DNA of 64,000 nt, taken from Pseudomonas mohnii. GTDB taxonomy: Bacteria > Pseudomonadota > Gammaproteobacteria > Pseudomonadales > Pseudomonadaceae. The position numbers and the translations under genes were made by a program. Position 1 is the first letter of the stretch. Every line of letters begins with the position of its first letter. Of the stretch, positions 44,943 through 55,141 are shown in pieces. The notes beneath the pieces were generated by a model. It was not told the origin of the DNA. It did no database searches and saw only the letters and a program-made list of their open reading frames with translations. The stretch spans positions 1,860,001-1,924,000 of the forward strand of contig NZ_FNRV01000001.1 in the NCBI RefSeq assembly GCF_900105115.1, in the 5' to 3' direction.

Positions 44943-45866
44943 ATGAAAGCGCCCCGCGTGACCCTTGATCAATGGCGAACGCTGCAGGCCGTGGTCGATC
45001 ACGGTGGTTTCGCCCAGGCCGCCGAGGCGCTGCACCGCTCGCAGTCGTCGGTCAGTTATACCGTGGCGCGCATGCAGGACCAGCTCGGCGTGCCACTGCT
45101 GCGTATCGATGGCCGCAAAGCGGTGTTGACCGAGGCCGGTGGCGTGCTGCTGCGCCGCTCCCGGCAACTGGTGAAACAAGCCAGCCAGCTGGAAGACCTG
45201 GCCCACCACATGGAGCAAGGCTGGGAAGCCGAGGTGCGGCTGGTGGTCGACGCGGCGTATCCGAGCGCCCGCCTGGTCCGCGCCTTGACCGCGTTCATGC
45301 CGCAAAGCCGTGGCTGCCGGGTGCGCTTGCGCGAGGAAGTGTTGTCGGGGGTGGAAGAGGTGTTGCTCGAAGGCGTGGCCGACCTGGCCATTACCGGTTT
45401 CAGTATTCCGGGTTACCTGGGCGCGGAATTGAGCGACGTCGAATTCGTCGCGGTCGCTCACCCCGAACACTCGCTGCATCGTCTGAATCGCGAACTGAAT
45501 TTCCAGGATCTGGAAAGCCAGATGCAAGTGGTGATTCGCGACTCCGGCCGGCAACAGCCCCGGGACGTCGGCTGGCTCGGCGCCGAACAGCGCTGGACTG
45601 TCGGTAGCCTGGCCACCGCCGCCACGTTTGTCAGCAGTGGCCTGGGTTTCGCCTGGTTGCCAAGGCACACGATCGAACGGGAACTCAAGGAAGGCACGCT
45701 CAAGCTGCTACCTTTGGATCAGGGTGGCAGCCGTAATCCGAATTTTTACCTGTATTCGAACAAGGACAAACCGCTCGGACCCGCCACGCAGATTCTCATC
45801 GAACTGCTGCGCACCTTCGATACCGCACCACTGGACGCACCGTTCGCCGCCCCTGAACAAGCCTGA
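44943..45866 (+). CDS. LysR-family transcriptional regulator
   Basis: 307 residues; HTH region around WRTLQAVVDHGGFAQAAEAL and SQSSVSYTVARMQ, then a substrate-binding domain. ATG at 44943 behind GAGGAG. The next gene begins 14 bp on, so it probably shares a transcript with the hydrolase. Effector unknown. Confidence 0.83.
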   Translation: MKAPRVTLDQWRTLQAVVDHGGFAQAAEALHRSQSSVSYTVARMQDQLGVPLLRIDGRKAVLTEAGGVLLRRSRQLVKQASQLEDLAHHMEQGWEAEVRLVVDAAYPSARLVRALTAFMPQSRGCRVRLREEVLSGVEEVLLEGVADLAITGFSIPGYLGAELSDVEFVAVAHPEHSLHRLNRELNFQDLESQMQVVIRDSGRQQPRDVGWLGAEQRWTVGSLATAATFVSSGLGFAWLPRHTIERELKEGTLKLLPLDQGGSRNPNFYLYSNKDKPLGPATQILIELLRTFDTAPLDAPFAAPEQA

Positions 45867-45880
45867 CACGGAGTGCACGC

Positions 45881-46696
45881 ATGGCCTATTTCGAACACGA
45901 TGGTTGCAACCTGCACTATGAGGAATATGGCCACGGTACGCCATTGCTGCTGGTCCACGGCCTGGGTTCGAGCACCCTGGACTGGGAAAAACAGATCCCC
46001 GCGCTGGCTGCCCGTTACCGGGTGATCGTCCCGGACGTGCGCGGCCATGGTCGCTCGGACAAACCCCGCGAGCGCTACAGCATCGCCGGGTTCAGCGCCG
46101 ACCTGATCGCGTTGATCGAGCATCTGAATCTAGGCCCGACTCACTATGTGGGGCTTTCAATGGGTGGCATGATCGGCTTTCAACTGGGCGTGGATCAGCC
46201 GCAACTGCTCAAAAGCCTGTGCATCGTCAACAGCGCGCCCGAGGTCAAACTGCGCAGCCGCGACGATTACTGGCAATGGTTCAAGCGCTGGAGCCTGATG
46301 CGCGTCCTCAGTCTTGGCACCATCGGCAAAGCCTTGGGCGGAAAATTGTTCCCCAAGCCCGAGCAGGCGGATCTGCGACAAAAAATGGCCGAACGCTGGG
46401 CAAAAAACGACAAACATGCTTATCTCGCCAGCTTCGATGCCATTGTGGGATGGGGCGTTCAGGAACGACTGTCGAAGGTATCCTGTCCAACCCTCATCGT
46501 CAGCGCCGACCATGACTACACGCCGGTCTCGCTGAAGGAAAACTACGTAAAACTGCTGCCCGATGCGCGGCTGGTGGTGATTGCCGATTCGCGTCACGCC
46601 ACCCCGCTGGACCAGCCCGAACACTTCAACCAGACGCTGCTTGAGTTTCTTGCCGCCGTCGATACCACCACCCTCAGGATCACTGACCCATGCTGA
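45881..46696 (+). CDS. Alpha/beta hydrolase
   Basis: 271 residues. Nucleophile elbow GLSMGG (Ser), acid in SADHDYTP and His in DSRHATP are in place. Looks like a 3-oxoadipate enol-lactonase/esterase-type hydrolase without clear substrate. Starts 14 bp after the LysR gene and overlaps the cyclophilin gene by 7 bp. Confidence 0.83.
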   Translation: MAYFEHDGCNLHYEEYGHGTPLLLVHGLGSSTLDWEKQIPALAARYRVIVPDVRGHGRSDKPRERYSIAGFSADLIALIEHLNLGPTHYVGLSMGGMIGFQLGVDQPQLLKSLCIVNSAPEVKLRSRDDYWQWFKRWSLMRVLSLGTIGKALGGKLFPKPEQADLRQKMAERWAKNDKHAYLASFDAIVGWGVQERLSKVSCPTLIVSADHDYTPVSLKENYVKLLPDARLVVIADSRHATPLDQPEHFNQTLLEFLAAVDTTTLRITDPC

Positions 46697-47247
46697 AAAA
46701 AATCGCCCTTGTCGCTGGCTCCGTTCTGTTTGCCGCCAACCTGATGGCGGCAACGCCAACCAAGGCGCCACATGTGCTGCTGGAAACCACCAACGGCCAG
46801 ATCGAGATCGAACTGGACCCGGTCAAAGCCCCGATCAGTACCAAGAACTTCCTTGATTACGTGGACAGCGGCTTCTACAACAACACGATTTTCCACCGCG
46901 TGATTCCGGGCTTCATGGTTCAGGGCGGCGGTTTCACTTCGCAAATGCAGCAGAAAGAAACCAAGGCGCCGATCAAGAACGAATCGAAGAACGGCCTGCA
47001 TAATGTCCGTGGCACCCTGTCCATGGCCCGCACCTCGGTGCCGGATTCGGCCACCAGCCAGTTTTTCATCAACGTCAAGGACAACGATTTCCTCGACAGC
47101 GGTGACGGCTACGCCGTGTTCGGCAAAGTGGTCAAAGGCATGGACGTGGTCGACATCATCGTCAACTCGCAAACAACAACCAAAAGCGGCATGAAAGACG
47201 TGCCGGCCGATCCGGTGTTCATCAAGTCGGCCAAGCGCATCGACTGA
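46690..47247 (+). CDS. ppiA: Periplasmic peptidyl-prolyl isomerase (cyclophilin)
   Basis: 185 residues with signal peptide ending near LMA (~20). Cyclophilin motifs [15 protein letters not shown] and [16 protein letters not shown], with catalytic Arg in FHRVI. It assists folding of exported proteins. RBS lies within the end of the hydrolase gene. PpiA-like by signal peptide. Confidence 0.85.
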   Translation: MLKKIALVAGSVLFAANLMAATPTKAPHVLLETTNGQIEIELDPVKAPISTKNFLDYVDSGFYNNTIFHRVIPGFMVQGGGFTSQMQQKETKAPIKNESKNGLHNVRGTLSMARTSVPDSATSQFFINVKDNDFLDSGDGYAVFGKVVKGMDVVDIIVNSQTTTKSGMKDVPADPVFIKSAKRID

Positions 47248-47275
47248 GACTAAGCTGGACAAGGATGTCCGAGCC

Positions 47276-47296
47276 GTTGCCGGTCATGCCGGCAAC
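47276..47296 (+). other. Intercistronic hairpin upstream of the ABC gene
   Basis: Stem GTTGCCGG / CCGGCAAC with a 5-base loop, no T tract. It lies 29 bp past the cyclophilin stop and 45 bp before the ABC transporter start; may tune processing rather than end transcription. Confidence 0.4.
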
Positions 47297-47340
47297 ACTC
47301 AAACCGTTTAAAGGAGAGCCCGTTCGCGGGTGAAAAACCC

Positions 47341-49173
47341 ATGCTTTATCGCCGTTTTGAAAAACTGATCGACGTCTTCCGCGACGCCCCGACGCCCGCT
47401 CCGCCGGATCGGGTACTGCCGTTTTATACCTATTACCTCAAGCAGGTCTGGCCGAGCTTCGCGGCCCTGTTGTTTGTCGGCCTGGTTGGCGCGCTGATCG
47501 AAGTCGCGCTGTTCAGCTACCTGAGCCGCATCATCGACCTGGCCCAAGGCACGCCGAACGTCAATTTCTTCAAGGAACACAGCCTTGAGCTGACCTGGAT
47601 GGTCGTGGTGGCGCTGGTCCTGCGCCCCGTATTCGTTGGCCTGCATGACTTGCTGGTGCACCAGACCCTGAGCCCCAGCATGACCAGCCTGATCCGCTGG
47701 CAAAACCACAGTTATGTGCTCAAACAGAGCCTTAATTTCTTCCAGAACGACTTCGCCGGGCGCATCGCCCAACGGATCATGCAGACCGGCAACTCCCTGC
47801 GCGATTCAGCCGTGCAGGCGGTGGATGCGTTGTGGCACGTGCTGATCTACGCCATCAGTTCCCTGGTGCTGTTCGCCGAGGCCGACTGGCGCCTGATGAT
47901 CCCGCTGCTGACCTGGATCGTCGCCTTCATCAGCGCGCTCTACTACTTCGTGCCACGGGTCAAGGAACGTTCGGTCGTGTCCTCCGATGCGCGCTCCAAA
48001 CTCATGGGGCGCATCGTCGACGGCTACACCAACATCACCACCCTGAAGCTGTTCGCCCACACCAACTTCGAGCAGCAATACGCCCGCGAGGCAATCAAGG
48101 AACAGACTGAAAAAGCCCAACTGGCCGGCCGCGTGGTGACCAGCATGGACGTGGTCATCACCAGCATGAACGGCTTGCTGATCGTCAGCACCACCGGCCT
48201 GGCGCTGTGGCTGTGGACGCAATCGCTGATCACTGTGGGCGCCATTGCCCTGGCCACCGGCCTGGTGATCCGCATCGTCAACATGTCCGGCTGGATCATG
48301 TGGGTGGTAACCGGGATCTTCGAAAACATCGGCATGGTTCAGGACGGTTTGCAGAGTATTTCGCAACCCGTCTCGGTGACCGACCGCGACCAGGCCAAAC
48401 CCTTGACCGTGGCCCGTGGCGAAGTGCGTTTCGAGAACGTGGACTTTCACTACGGCAAACGGAGCGGGATCATTGGCGGTCTCAACCTGAACATCAAGCC
48501 CGGCGAAAAGATCGGCCTGATCGGGCCATCCGGTGCGGGAAAGTCGACCTTGGTCAACTTGCTGCTGCGCCTCTACGACGTGGAAGGCGGAAGGATTCTG
48601 ATCGATGGGCAGAACATCGCCGAGGTCAGCCAGGAAAGCCTGCGCGAGCGCATCGGCATGATCACCCAGGACACGTCCTTGCTGCATCGCTCGATCCGCG
48701 ACAATCTGCTTTACGGCAAACCCGACGCGACCGACGCCGAGCTCTGGGAGGCGGTGCGCAAGGCGCGCGCCGACGGTTTCATTCCCATGCTCTCGGACGC
48801 CGAAGGCCGCACCGGTTTCGATGCCCATGTCGGTGAACGCGGGGTCAAACTCTCGGGCGGTCAGCGCCAGCGTATCGCCATCGCCCGCGTGCTGCTCAAG
48901 GACGCGCCGATCCTGATCATGGACGAGGCCACTTCAGCCCTGGATTCGGAGGTCGAGGCCGCAATCCAGGAAAGCCTGGAAACCCTGATGCAGGGCAAAA
49001 CCGTGATCGCCATCGCCCACCGGCTCTCGACCATCGCCCGCATGGACCGGTTGGTTGTACTGGAGAATGGCAAGATTGCCGAAACCGGCAGCCATGCTGA
49101 ACTGCTGGCCCAGGGCGGTTTGTATGCGCGGCTGTGGCAGCATCAGACCGGTGGGTTCGTCGGAATCGATTGA
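47341..49173 (+). CDS. ABC exporter (fused membrane and ATP-binding domains)
   Basis: 610 residues: six-helix exporter domain (about 30-340), then the nucleotide-binding domain with GPSGAGKST, signature LSGGQRQRIAIARV and ILIMDEATS. It resembles MsbA/multidrug-type half transporters that act as homodimers. ATG 47341 lies well behind AAGGAGAG. Substrate unknown. Confidence 0.85.
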   Translation: MLYRRFEKLIDVFRDAPTPAPPDRVLPFYTYYLKQVWPSFAALLFVGLVGALIEVALFSYLSRIIDLAQGTPNVNFFKEHSLELTWMVVVALVLRPVFVGLHDLLVHQTLSPSMTSLIRWQNHSYVLKQSLNFFQNDFAGRIAQRIMQTGNSLRDSAVQAVDALWHVLIYAISSLVLFAEADWRLMIPLLTWIVAFISALYYFVPRVKERSVVSSDARSKLMGRIVDGYTNITTLKLFAHTNFEQQYAREAIKEQTEKAQLAGRVVTSMDVVITSMNGLLIVSTTGLALWLWTQSLITVGAIALATGLVIRIVNMSGWIMWVVTGIFENIGMVQDGLQSISQPVSVTDRDQAKPLTVARGEVRFENVDFHYGKRSGIIGGLNLNIKPGEKIGLIGPSGAGKSTLVNLLLRLYDVEGGRILIDGQNIAEVSQESLRERIGMITQDTSLLHRSIRDNLLYGKPDATDAELWEAVRKARADGFIPMLSDAEGRTGFDAHVGERGVKLSGGQRQRIAIARVLLKDAPILIMDEATSALDSEVEAAIQESLETLMQGKTVIAIAHRLSTIARMDRLVVLENGKIAETGSHAELLAQGGLYARLWQHQTGGFVGID

Positions 49174-49229
49174 CTCTTGGCGGCACTAGAAAACGGTGGG
49201 AGCTTGTTTTCACCGTTTTGCCGTTTACT

Positions 49230-50354
49230 TCAGGCCTGCCGATAAGGCAAAGCCGTCCGCGCCTCCTCGGCATATGCCAGCACACCCTGCCTCTCCTGCT
49301 GCAGGAAGTCTTTGACTGCTGCTTTCAACCCCGGATGGCGCAGATAATGCCAGGAGTGGGTGATCACCGGTTCGAACCCACGAATCAACTTGTGCTCGCC
49401 CTGGGCACCCGCGTCGAAGCGTTGAAAACCGTTGGCAATCGCATAATCCATACCCTGATAAAAACAGGTCTCGAAATGCAGTCGATCGAATTCGGCCAGG
49501 CACCCCCAGTAACGACCATAGAAACTGTCGCCCCCCACCAGGCTGAACGCCATGGCGACCGGCCGGGAGCCTTGCCTGGCAAACACCACGCGAATTGATT
49601 GCGGCATGCGCTCGGCCAGCAGACTGAAAAACTCCCGCGTCAGATAAGGCCTTTGCCTACGCACCGCGTAAGTATTGGCGTAGCACGCGTAGACAAAATC
49701 CCACTGTGCTTCTGTCAGTTGCGAACCTTCCAGCCATTCGAAATCAAAGCCCTGCCCCGCCACTTGCTCGCGCTCCTTGCGCATCTGTTTGCGTTTACGT
49801 GAGCTGAGGGCTTCGAGGAAGTCCTGGAAATCCCGATAACCGCGGTTCTGCCAGTGGTACTGACAGCCGATGCGTTGCAACCAGCCTGGCTGCTCGGCCA
49901 GTGCCGCGTCGGTGAACGGATCGGTGAAATTGATATGAGCGCTGGAAAGCTGTTCGATCTCCAGATAACCCGGCAGGCTTTTGAGCAATTCGAAGCCGTC
50001 CTCCACCCTGGCCGCCAGCAAGCGCGGACCACTGACTGGACTAAACGGCACAGCGGTCAACAGCTTGGGGTAGTAATCGATACCGGCGCGTTCACAGGCA
50101 TCGGCCCAGGCGTGATCGAACACATACTCACCATAGGAATGCCATTTACGGTAGCTCGGCAAGGCGGCGATCAATCGATCACCTTCGACGTGCAGCAAAT
50201 GTTCGGGTTGCCAGCCGGAATGAGGGCCGACGCTGCCACTGTCTTCCAGTGCGCTCAAAAATGCATGGCGCAAAAACGGCTGCGTCTCGGGCACCAGGGC
50301 GTCCCACGTTTGCGCGGCGATTTCGGACAGACTTTGCAAGCGTTGCAACGGCAT
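49230..50354 (-). CDS. GNAT-like peptidogalycan-biosynthesis family protein (DUF482)
   Basis: 374 residues. Start ATG 50354, favoured by GAGG six bases before it; in-frame GTG 50366 and ATG 50360 lie upstream. The C-terminal half has the GNAT-like fold with YQGMDYAIANGFQRFDAGAQGEHK. The family is annotated as peptidogalycan biosynthesis or N-acetyltransferase-like; the reaction is unknown. Stand-alone gene. Confidence 0.75.
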   Translation of the reverse strand: MPLQRLQSLSEIAAQTWDALVPETQPFLRHAFLSALEDSGSVGPHSGWQPEHLLHVEGDRLIAALPSYRKWHSYGEYVFDHAWADACERAGIDYYPKLLTAVPFSPVSGPRLLAARVEDGFELLKSLPGYLEIEQLSSAHINFTDPFTDAALAEQPGWLQRIGCQYHWQNRGYRDFQDFLEALSSRKRKQMRKEREQVAGQGFDFEWLEGSQLTEAQWDFVYACYANTYAVRRQRPYLTREFFSLLAERMPQSIRVVFARQGSRPVAMAFSLVGGDSFYGRYWGCLAEFDRLHFETCFYQGMDYAIANGFQRFDAGAQGEHKLIRGFEPVITHSWHYLRHPGLKAAVKDFLQQERQGVLAYAEEARTALPYRQA

Positions 50355-50482
50355 CACCATCCTCACTCGTTCATGGCTTAAAAAGCCTGTCGAGTATCGC
50401 CGATCGCCATCCTTTGCACACGATCAAATCGCCGACAGCGCTCTATCTCAATAGTTCAGGACGATTTTGCATCGTCATCGAC

Positions 50483-50511
50483 TTGCCACCGCATTGCCAC
50501 CTCACTGTCAT
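50483..50511 (+). promoter_or_regulatory. Candidate Pho box upstream of the porin
   Basis: Three 7-bp half-sites are spaced exactly 11 bp apart: TTGCCAC (50483), TTGCCAC (50494) and CTGTCAT (50505). The last is a perfect PhoB half-site, and a GATACT -10-like hexamer follows at 50522-50527. This is the geometry of PhoB-activated promoters. It is 127 bp before the porin start. Confidence 0.55.
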
Positions 50512-50637
50512 AAACCATCGCGATACTGGCGCCTGTTTTTAGAACGCCGGGGAATAGCCCGGCCCTGTTTTCCGTCCATCAATGGTCGGTTGTGCCCTGG
50601 ATGGCTCAGCCATCCACTCTCATCTTCGGAGATTGAT

Positions 50638-51969
50638 ATGCGTGTTGCTTCCACGAAAACTGCGGCGGCCCTGTGTGGTGGTTTGCTGCTGGCCATGAGT
50701 GTTCCGGCCAGTGCCGCAGTCGACGCCAAACTGCTCGACATGCTCAAGGCTAACGGTTCGATTACCAACACGCAGTACAGCGAACTGCAAGCAGAGCTGG
50801 CCAGGGATCAGAAGGAACAACAAATCGCCCGCCAGGCTCAACAGGAAACCAACGAACAAATCGCGGTGACCGCCAAGAAAACCAACGAACTGAGCACTTT
50901 CGATCAGAAACTGGCCTGGGCTGCCAAGACCCAGTTCAAGGGTGACGTGCGCTTTCGTCAGGAAACCGTTCAAAACGACGGCGTATCGAACAACAAGGAC
51001 CAGAACCGTCAGCGCATTCGTGCCCGCCTGGGTGCCTACAGCGAAATCAACCCGCAAGTTGACACCGGTATTCGCGTTGCCACCGGCAGCAACGATGACG
51101 CGCGTTCCACCAACCAGGACCTGAACAACTACTTCGACAAGAAGCAGATCTGGCTGGATCAGGGCTACGTCGACTACCACCCGGATGCGATCAAGAACCT
51201 GCACCTGGTGGGCGGCAAGATGCCACAGCAATGGGTAAGCATGGGCGACATCATCTGGGATAGCGATATCAATCCGGAAGGTCTGTCGGTGTCTTACAAA
51301 TACCCGCTGAGCGGCAGCACCGAGTTGTTCGGTAGCGCCGGTCACTACACCCTCAAGGACAACGTCGACGGCGAGGGCGTGCAGTTCAAACACGACCTGC
51401 GTCTGTACGCCGGTCAGTTGGGCGGTCGCTTCGCTTTGACCGATAACCTGAAAATGACCTTGGGCGGCAGTATCTACGCCTATGACAACGCTGACAGCAG
51501 CGCCTGCCCTGGCACTGGCACCGTCACTGCGCCGTGCGCGTTGGCCGTCAACGGCAACAGCCCGCGTGAAGAATTCAAACTGTACGAAGGCTTTGGTCAG
51601 TTGGATGTCAGCGGTCTGCCAGTGCCGCTGTCGATTTACGGTCAATACGTGAACAACACCGAAGCCAGCAACAGCCAGGACACTGGCTGGTTGGCCGGCG
51701 TCAAGACCAAGGTCTACGGCTTCGCTATCGACTACAACTACCGCGATGTACAGCAAAACGCCGTGGTCGGTGCCTTCACCGACTCCGACTTCGCCAACGG
51801 TTTCACCGGTTCGCGTGGCAGCAAGTTGAAAGTGAGCTACGAGTTGGACAAGAACTTCAACGTCGGCGCTACTTACTACATGGCGAACTCCGACTACACC
51901 AACGCCAGCATCAACAAGAAAGATTCGGACATCAACACTCTGCAACTGGATGCCGAAGCCAAGTTCTGA
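50638..51969 (+). CDS. Putative outer-membrane porin
   Basis: 443 residues from ATG 50638. Signal peptide ends at ASA (~27), then a coiled-coil segment (QYSELQAELARDQKEQQIAR) and a beta-barrel with C-terminal LDAEAKF (aromatic end, Phe). The coiled N-terminus and barrel resemble the putative-porin family that includes OprP-like phosphate-starvation porins. Substrate unknown; a Pho box upstream suggests a phosphate-related role. Confidence 0.82.
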   Translation: MRVASTKTAAALCGGLLLAMSVPASAAVDAKLLDMLKANGSITNTQYSELQAELARDQKEQQIARQAQQETNEQIAVTAKKTNELSTFDQKLAWAAKTQFKGDVRFRQETVQNDGVSNNKDQNRQRIRARLGAYSEINPQVDTGIRVATGSNDDARSTNQDLNNYFDKKQIWLDQGYVDYHPDAIKNLHLVGGKMPQQWVSMGDIIWDSDINPEGLSVSYKYPLSGSTELFGSAGHYTLKDNVDGEGVQFKHDLRLYAGQLGGRFALTDNLKMTLGGSIYAYDNADSSACPGTGTVTAPCALAVNGNSPREEFKLYEGFGQLDVSGLPVPLSIYGQYVNNTEASNSQDTGWLAGVKTKVYGFAIDYNYRDVQQNAVVGAFTDSDFANGFTGSRGSKLKVSYELDKNFNVGATYYMANSDYTNASINKKDSDINTLQLDAEAKF

Positions 51970-52101
51970 TTCCCCGCCATACGACTCGGGCAAGGAAGCC
52001 CGAGCCGCCTTTACAGCCTGGCGTTGGTTTGTCTGTCCCCCATCATCCGTGCGATGGACCAACGCGAGTCTGTGTTCTCCTCCCCCGCCATCCCTTTCGA
52101 A

Positions 52102-53154
52102 TCAGCGACGATCCTCGACCCGCGAGTGGCTTTTGCTCCAGTCGGTCAGCAAGCTGTACGCCACCGCGAGCAGCGTAGGGCCAATGAACAGGCCGATGAA
52201 GCCGAAGGCAATCAACCCGCCAAACACCCCCAGCAATACAATCACCAACGGCAGATTGCCGCCTCGGCTGATCAGGTACGGCTTGAGCACGTTGTCCACG
52301 CCGCTGATGATGAATGTGCCCCAGATGCCCAGGAACACCGCCATCCCGTACTCGCCTTTCCAGGCCAGCCAGGCCGTGGCCGGAATCCACACCAGCGGCG
52401 GGCCCATGGGAATCAGGCTGAGCAGGAAAGTCACGATACCGAGTACCAGAGCCCCGGGTACGCCGGCAATCAGGAACCCGATCAGCGCCAGAACCGCCTG
52501 GGCCGCCGCCGTCCCGATCACCCCGTTCACCACCCGCTGCACCGTGCCCGCCACCAGTTCGATGTAATACCCCGCCCGCTTGCCGATCAGGCGCTCCAGC
52601 AAGCCATGAACAAACGCCGCCAATCGTGGCCCGTCCCGATAGAAAAAGAACACGAAGACAATGCTCAAGGTCAGCTCGAGGATGCCGCTGCCGATCTGCG
52701 CGCTACGCGCCAACAGCCAGTTTCCGACCTGCCCGAAATAAGGTTTGAGCGACACCATCATCGCCGCGCCCTGTTGATCGATACTGTTCCAGATTCCGAC
52801 CAGTCGCGTGCCCACCAAGGGCACACTGCCGAGCCAGGCGGGGGCTTCAGGCAAGCCATCGACCTGGACGTCCTTGAAGAATGACACGGCATCACGCACG
52901 TGGTCCGCCAGATTGAACCCCAGCCACACCAACGGCACCGCCACCAGCAACATCCAGCCGACGGTCAATATGGCTGCCGCCAGGGACTCGCGACCGTTAA
53001 GCCAGCGCGTCAGCAAACGCATCAGTGGCCAACTGGCAAATGCCAGCACCGCGCCCCAGAACAACGCCGACCAAAACGGCGCCATTACCCAGAAACTTGC
53101 GCCAAACAGCACCAGGAGCAGGATCTGCACCAACAGCCGGTCGTTATTGATCAT
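52102..53154 (-). CDS. AI-2E family transporter
   Basis: 350 residues, about eight membrane helices, with the conserved central FFYRDGPRL and LLSLIPMGPPLVWIPA of the YdiK/YhhQ-type AI-2E family. These inner-membrane proteins are exporters or exchangers of uncertain substrate; autoinducer-2 transport is not implied. It follows the DUF4892 gene by 69 bp on the same strand. Confidence 0.85.
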   Translation of the reverse strand: MINNDRLLVQILLLVLFGASFWVMAPFWSALFWGAVLAFASWPLMRLLTRWLNGRESLAAAILTVGWMLLVAVPLVWLGFNLADHVRDAVSFFKDVQVDGLPEAPAWLGSVPLVGTRLVGIWNSIDQQGAAMMVSLKPYFGQVGNWLLARSAQIGSGILELTLSIVFVFFFYRDGPRLAAFVHGLLERLIGKRAGYYIELVAGTVQRVVNGVIGTAAAQAVLALIGFLIAGVPGALVLGIVTFLLSLIPMGPPLVWIPATAWLAWKGEYGMAVFLGIWGTFIISGVDNVLKPYLISRGGNLPLVIVLLGVFGGLIAFGFIGLFIGPTLLAVAYSLLTDWSKSHSRVEDRR

Positions 53155-53223
53155 CGAAATCTCAAGAAAAGTCAGTTCGCAAAAGAGTAGGCGAACGCGC
53201 AGAACGCGTTCACCCGATCAAGC

Positions 53224-54042
53224 TTAACGCAGCAGTTCAATATGCAGGCCAGAGCCTTCGACGCTGCCGGTTTCCATCCGCGCCGCCCGTACACCCTGCT
53301 CGATCAATGCCTGACGCCAGGCTTCGGCTTTCGGCCCGGAAAGACTGATCCGCTGGGTCGTGTCCAGATTCAGGCCACGAGAGATCAAGCGCAGCCAGGC
53401 CTCGTCAGGCACGTCTGTCAGTTTGGGGAAATCAAGTTCGCCGGTGCTTTTGAGTTCGCGCAGCAAGGTTGCGGATGTCGGCAGCAAATCGCCCAGCGGA
53501 CCCGCGGCGTCAAACTGCTCGACATGCAGATAGGCTTTGCGATTGCCCCGCGTGATGCTGTAAAGCGCCACCAGGGTATTGTCCTTCGGAGCCGCCAGTC
53601 GCAGCAGCAAATACGCCTGTTCGTTATCGGAGCCATAGAGTTTGGCGTTGCCGAACACTTCGTTGGCCCACAGGCTGCTCTCGCCGCAATCACGGGCCTG
53701 GCACCAGAACAGCAACTGGGCGCCCTGCTTCTGCAAAGCTTCGCGGGCGTCGGTAAAGGCTTGTGTCGCCGAGTGTTCCGGTGGCAACTCGTAGGTCACC
53801 GACGTGGCGTTACCACGGGCGCTGACCTGACCGTCAAAACGCAACTGACCGCTGATCTTGCGTATCGAACCCAGCGGATAGACCCGCTCGAGTTCGGCTG
53901 CGGGGCGATAGTCGACGATCTGCGCATCGGTCATGCGCGGCAGAATCGGCAGGTCCTGACTGCCTGGAACATCGGCGGCAAACAACAGAGGACTGAAACA
54001 GCAAAGCGCCAGCAGGTTGAGGGAACGCATCGATAGGCTCAT
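53224..54042 (-). CDS. DUF4892 domain periplasmic protein
   Basis: 272 residues. Signal peptide ([19 protein letters not shown]) and a mature part with [18 protein letters not shown] and a C-terminal OmpA-like tail ([15 protein letters not shown]). The family is often found as DUF4892. Start ATG 54042 overlaps the stop of the GST remnant (ATGA); an in-frame ATG 54030 is an alternative. Periplasmic or outer-membrane associated, function unknown. Confidence 0.78.
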   Translation of the reverse strand: MSLSMRSLNLLALCCFSPLLFAADVPGSQDLPILPRMTDAQIVDYRPAAELERVYPLGSIRKISGQLRFDGQVSARGNATSVTYELPPEHSATQAFTDAREALQKQGAQLLFWCQARDCGESSLWANEVFGNAKLYGSDNEQAYLLLRLAAPKDNTLVALYSITRGNRKAYLHVEQFDAAGPLGDLLPTSATLLRELKSTGELDFPKLTDVPDEAWLRLISRGLNLDTTQRISLSGPKAEAWRQALIEQGVRAARMETGSVEGSGLHIELLR

Positions 54043-54236
54043 CGGATCAGCATGGCCTGGGCGCCCTTGACGACACTGGCGTCATCGGGGTTGATCTTGA
54101 GAAAGTGTGCAGACTTATGTTCCTTCTTGTCCTTGCTGAAACTCGACGCTTGCACTGTGCGGGGCAGGTCGGGTTTCTCGAGCACGATAGAGACCTTGTG
54201 GCCATTCGGGGTCGCAGCGGTGTAGAGATCTATCAT
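54039..54236 (-). pseudogene. Truncated glutathione S-transferase remnant
   Basis: From ATG 54236 the frame reads [20 protein letters not shown] and later [11 protein letters not shown], matching the N-terminal thioredoxin-like part of GST (about 50 residues), but it stops after 65 residues with an unrelated [11 protein letters not shown] tail. The catalytic C-terminal domain is missing. Its stop TGA overlaps the ATG of the DUF4892 gene. A decayed gene is the simplest reading. Confidence 0.7.
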
Positions 54237-54286
54237 GGTTGTCTCCCATTTCAACCCGCCCAGCCTCGACAGTTGCCCGGTGCAAG

Positions 54287-55141
54287 TCAAGGAACGGCGA
54301 AGAACCGATTGAAACAGTCTGCGACAAGATCGGCACCGGACGCGTCATTCAGGTGCAAATGGTGGCCGCCTGGCAGCTGTTCACGGCTAAAGGGTAGACG
54401 TTCCAGCAGCTCAGGATGTTTGGCGAGCATGCCATCGGCGGCAACCACCAGCTTGGCGGGACAACTGACCCGCTGAACGAAGGCCATGGCCTGCTCGGTA
54501 GTGAGACGAAGCGGCGATGGCAGCGTGAGGCGGTTGTCCGTGCGCCAGGTGTAACCTCCCGGCACGGGCATGAGCCCTCGTTGCGCCAGCAGTTCGGCGG
54601 CTTCGCGACTGACCGCTACCAATCCCTTCATTCGCGCCTCGATGGCCCGATCGAGGGTGGCGTAAACCGGTTTGCGTTTGTCTCGCAGATCCAGTTGCGC
54701 TTGCAGGGCCATGCCCATGCGCTCGGCGGCATTTTCGCCTTTGTCTGTAGGGGGAATGACACCGTCGATCAACGCCAGATGAGTCACGCGCTCCGGCAGC
54801 GCTCCGGCGATGATCAAGGAAGCGATCGCGCCCATGGAATGCCCCAACAGCGCAAACCGGTTAAGTCCAAGCTGTTCGGCGACTTGCAGCACATCGTGGG
54901 CGTAGTCCCACATTGCATAACCGGCCCCCGCCGGTCGATGCCCGGAATGACCGTGCCCGGCCATGTCCAGCGCGATGATGCGCAAACCTTTGAGCTTGGG
55001 CGCCAGGCGCACGAAGCTGTTGGCGTTGTCCAGCCAACCGTGCAGGGCGATGACCGGCAAGCCGTCCTCGGGGCCGAACAGGTGCGCCGCCAGTTCGATG
55101 TGCGGCAGGGTCAGGCGTACTTCTTCGACGACATGGTTCAT
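54287..55141 (-). CDS. Alpha/beta hydrolase
   Basis: 284 residues from ATG 55141. GHSMGA elbow, LHGWLDN oxyanion segment and a final GGHHLHL for the catalytic His. Esterase/lipase-type hydrolase of unknown substrate. It overlaps the upstream hydrolase gene by 4 bp (ATGA), so translation is coupled. In PAO1 the PA1621-PA1622 pair has a similar arrangement. Confidence 0.83.
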   Translation of the reverse strand: MNHVVEEVRLTLPHIELAAHLFGPEDGLPVIALHGWLDNANSFVRLAPKLKGLRIIALDMAGHGHSGHRPAGAGYAMWDYAHDVLQVAEQLGLNRFALLGHSMGAIASLIIAGALPERVTHLALIDGVIPPTDKGENAAERMGMALQAQLDLRDKRKPVYATLDRAIEARMKGLVAVSREAAELLAQRGLMPVPGGYTWRTDNRLTLPSPLRLTTEQAMAFVQRVSCPAKLVVAADGMLAKHPELLERLPFSREQLPGGHHLHLNDASGADLVADCFNRFFAVP

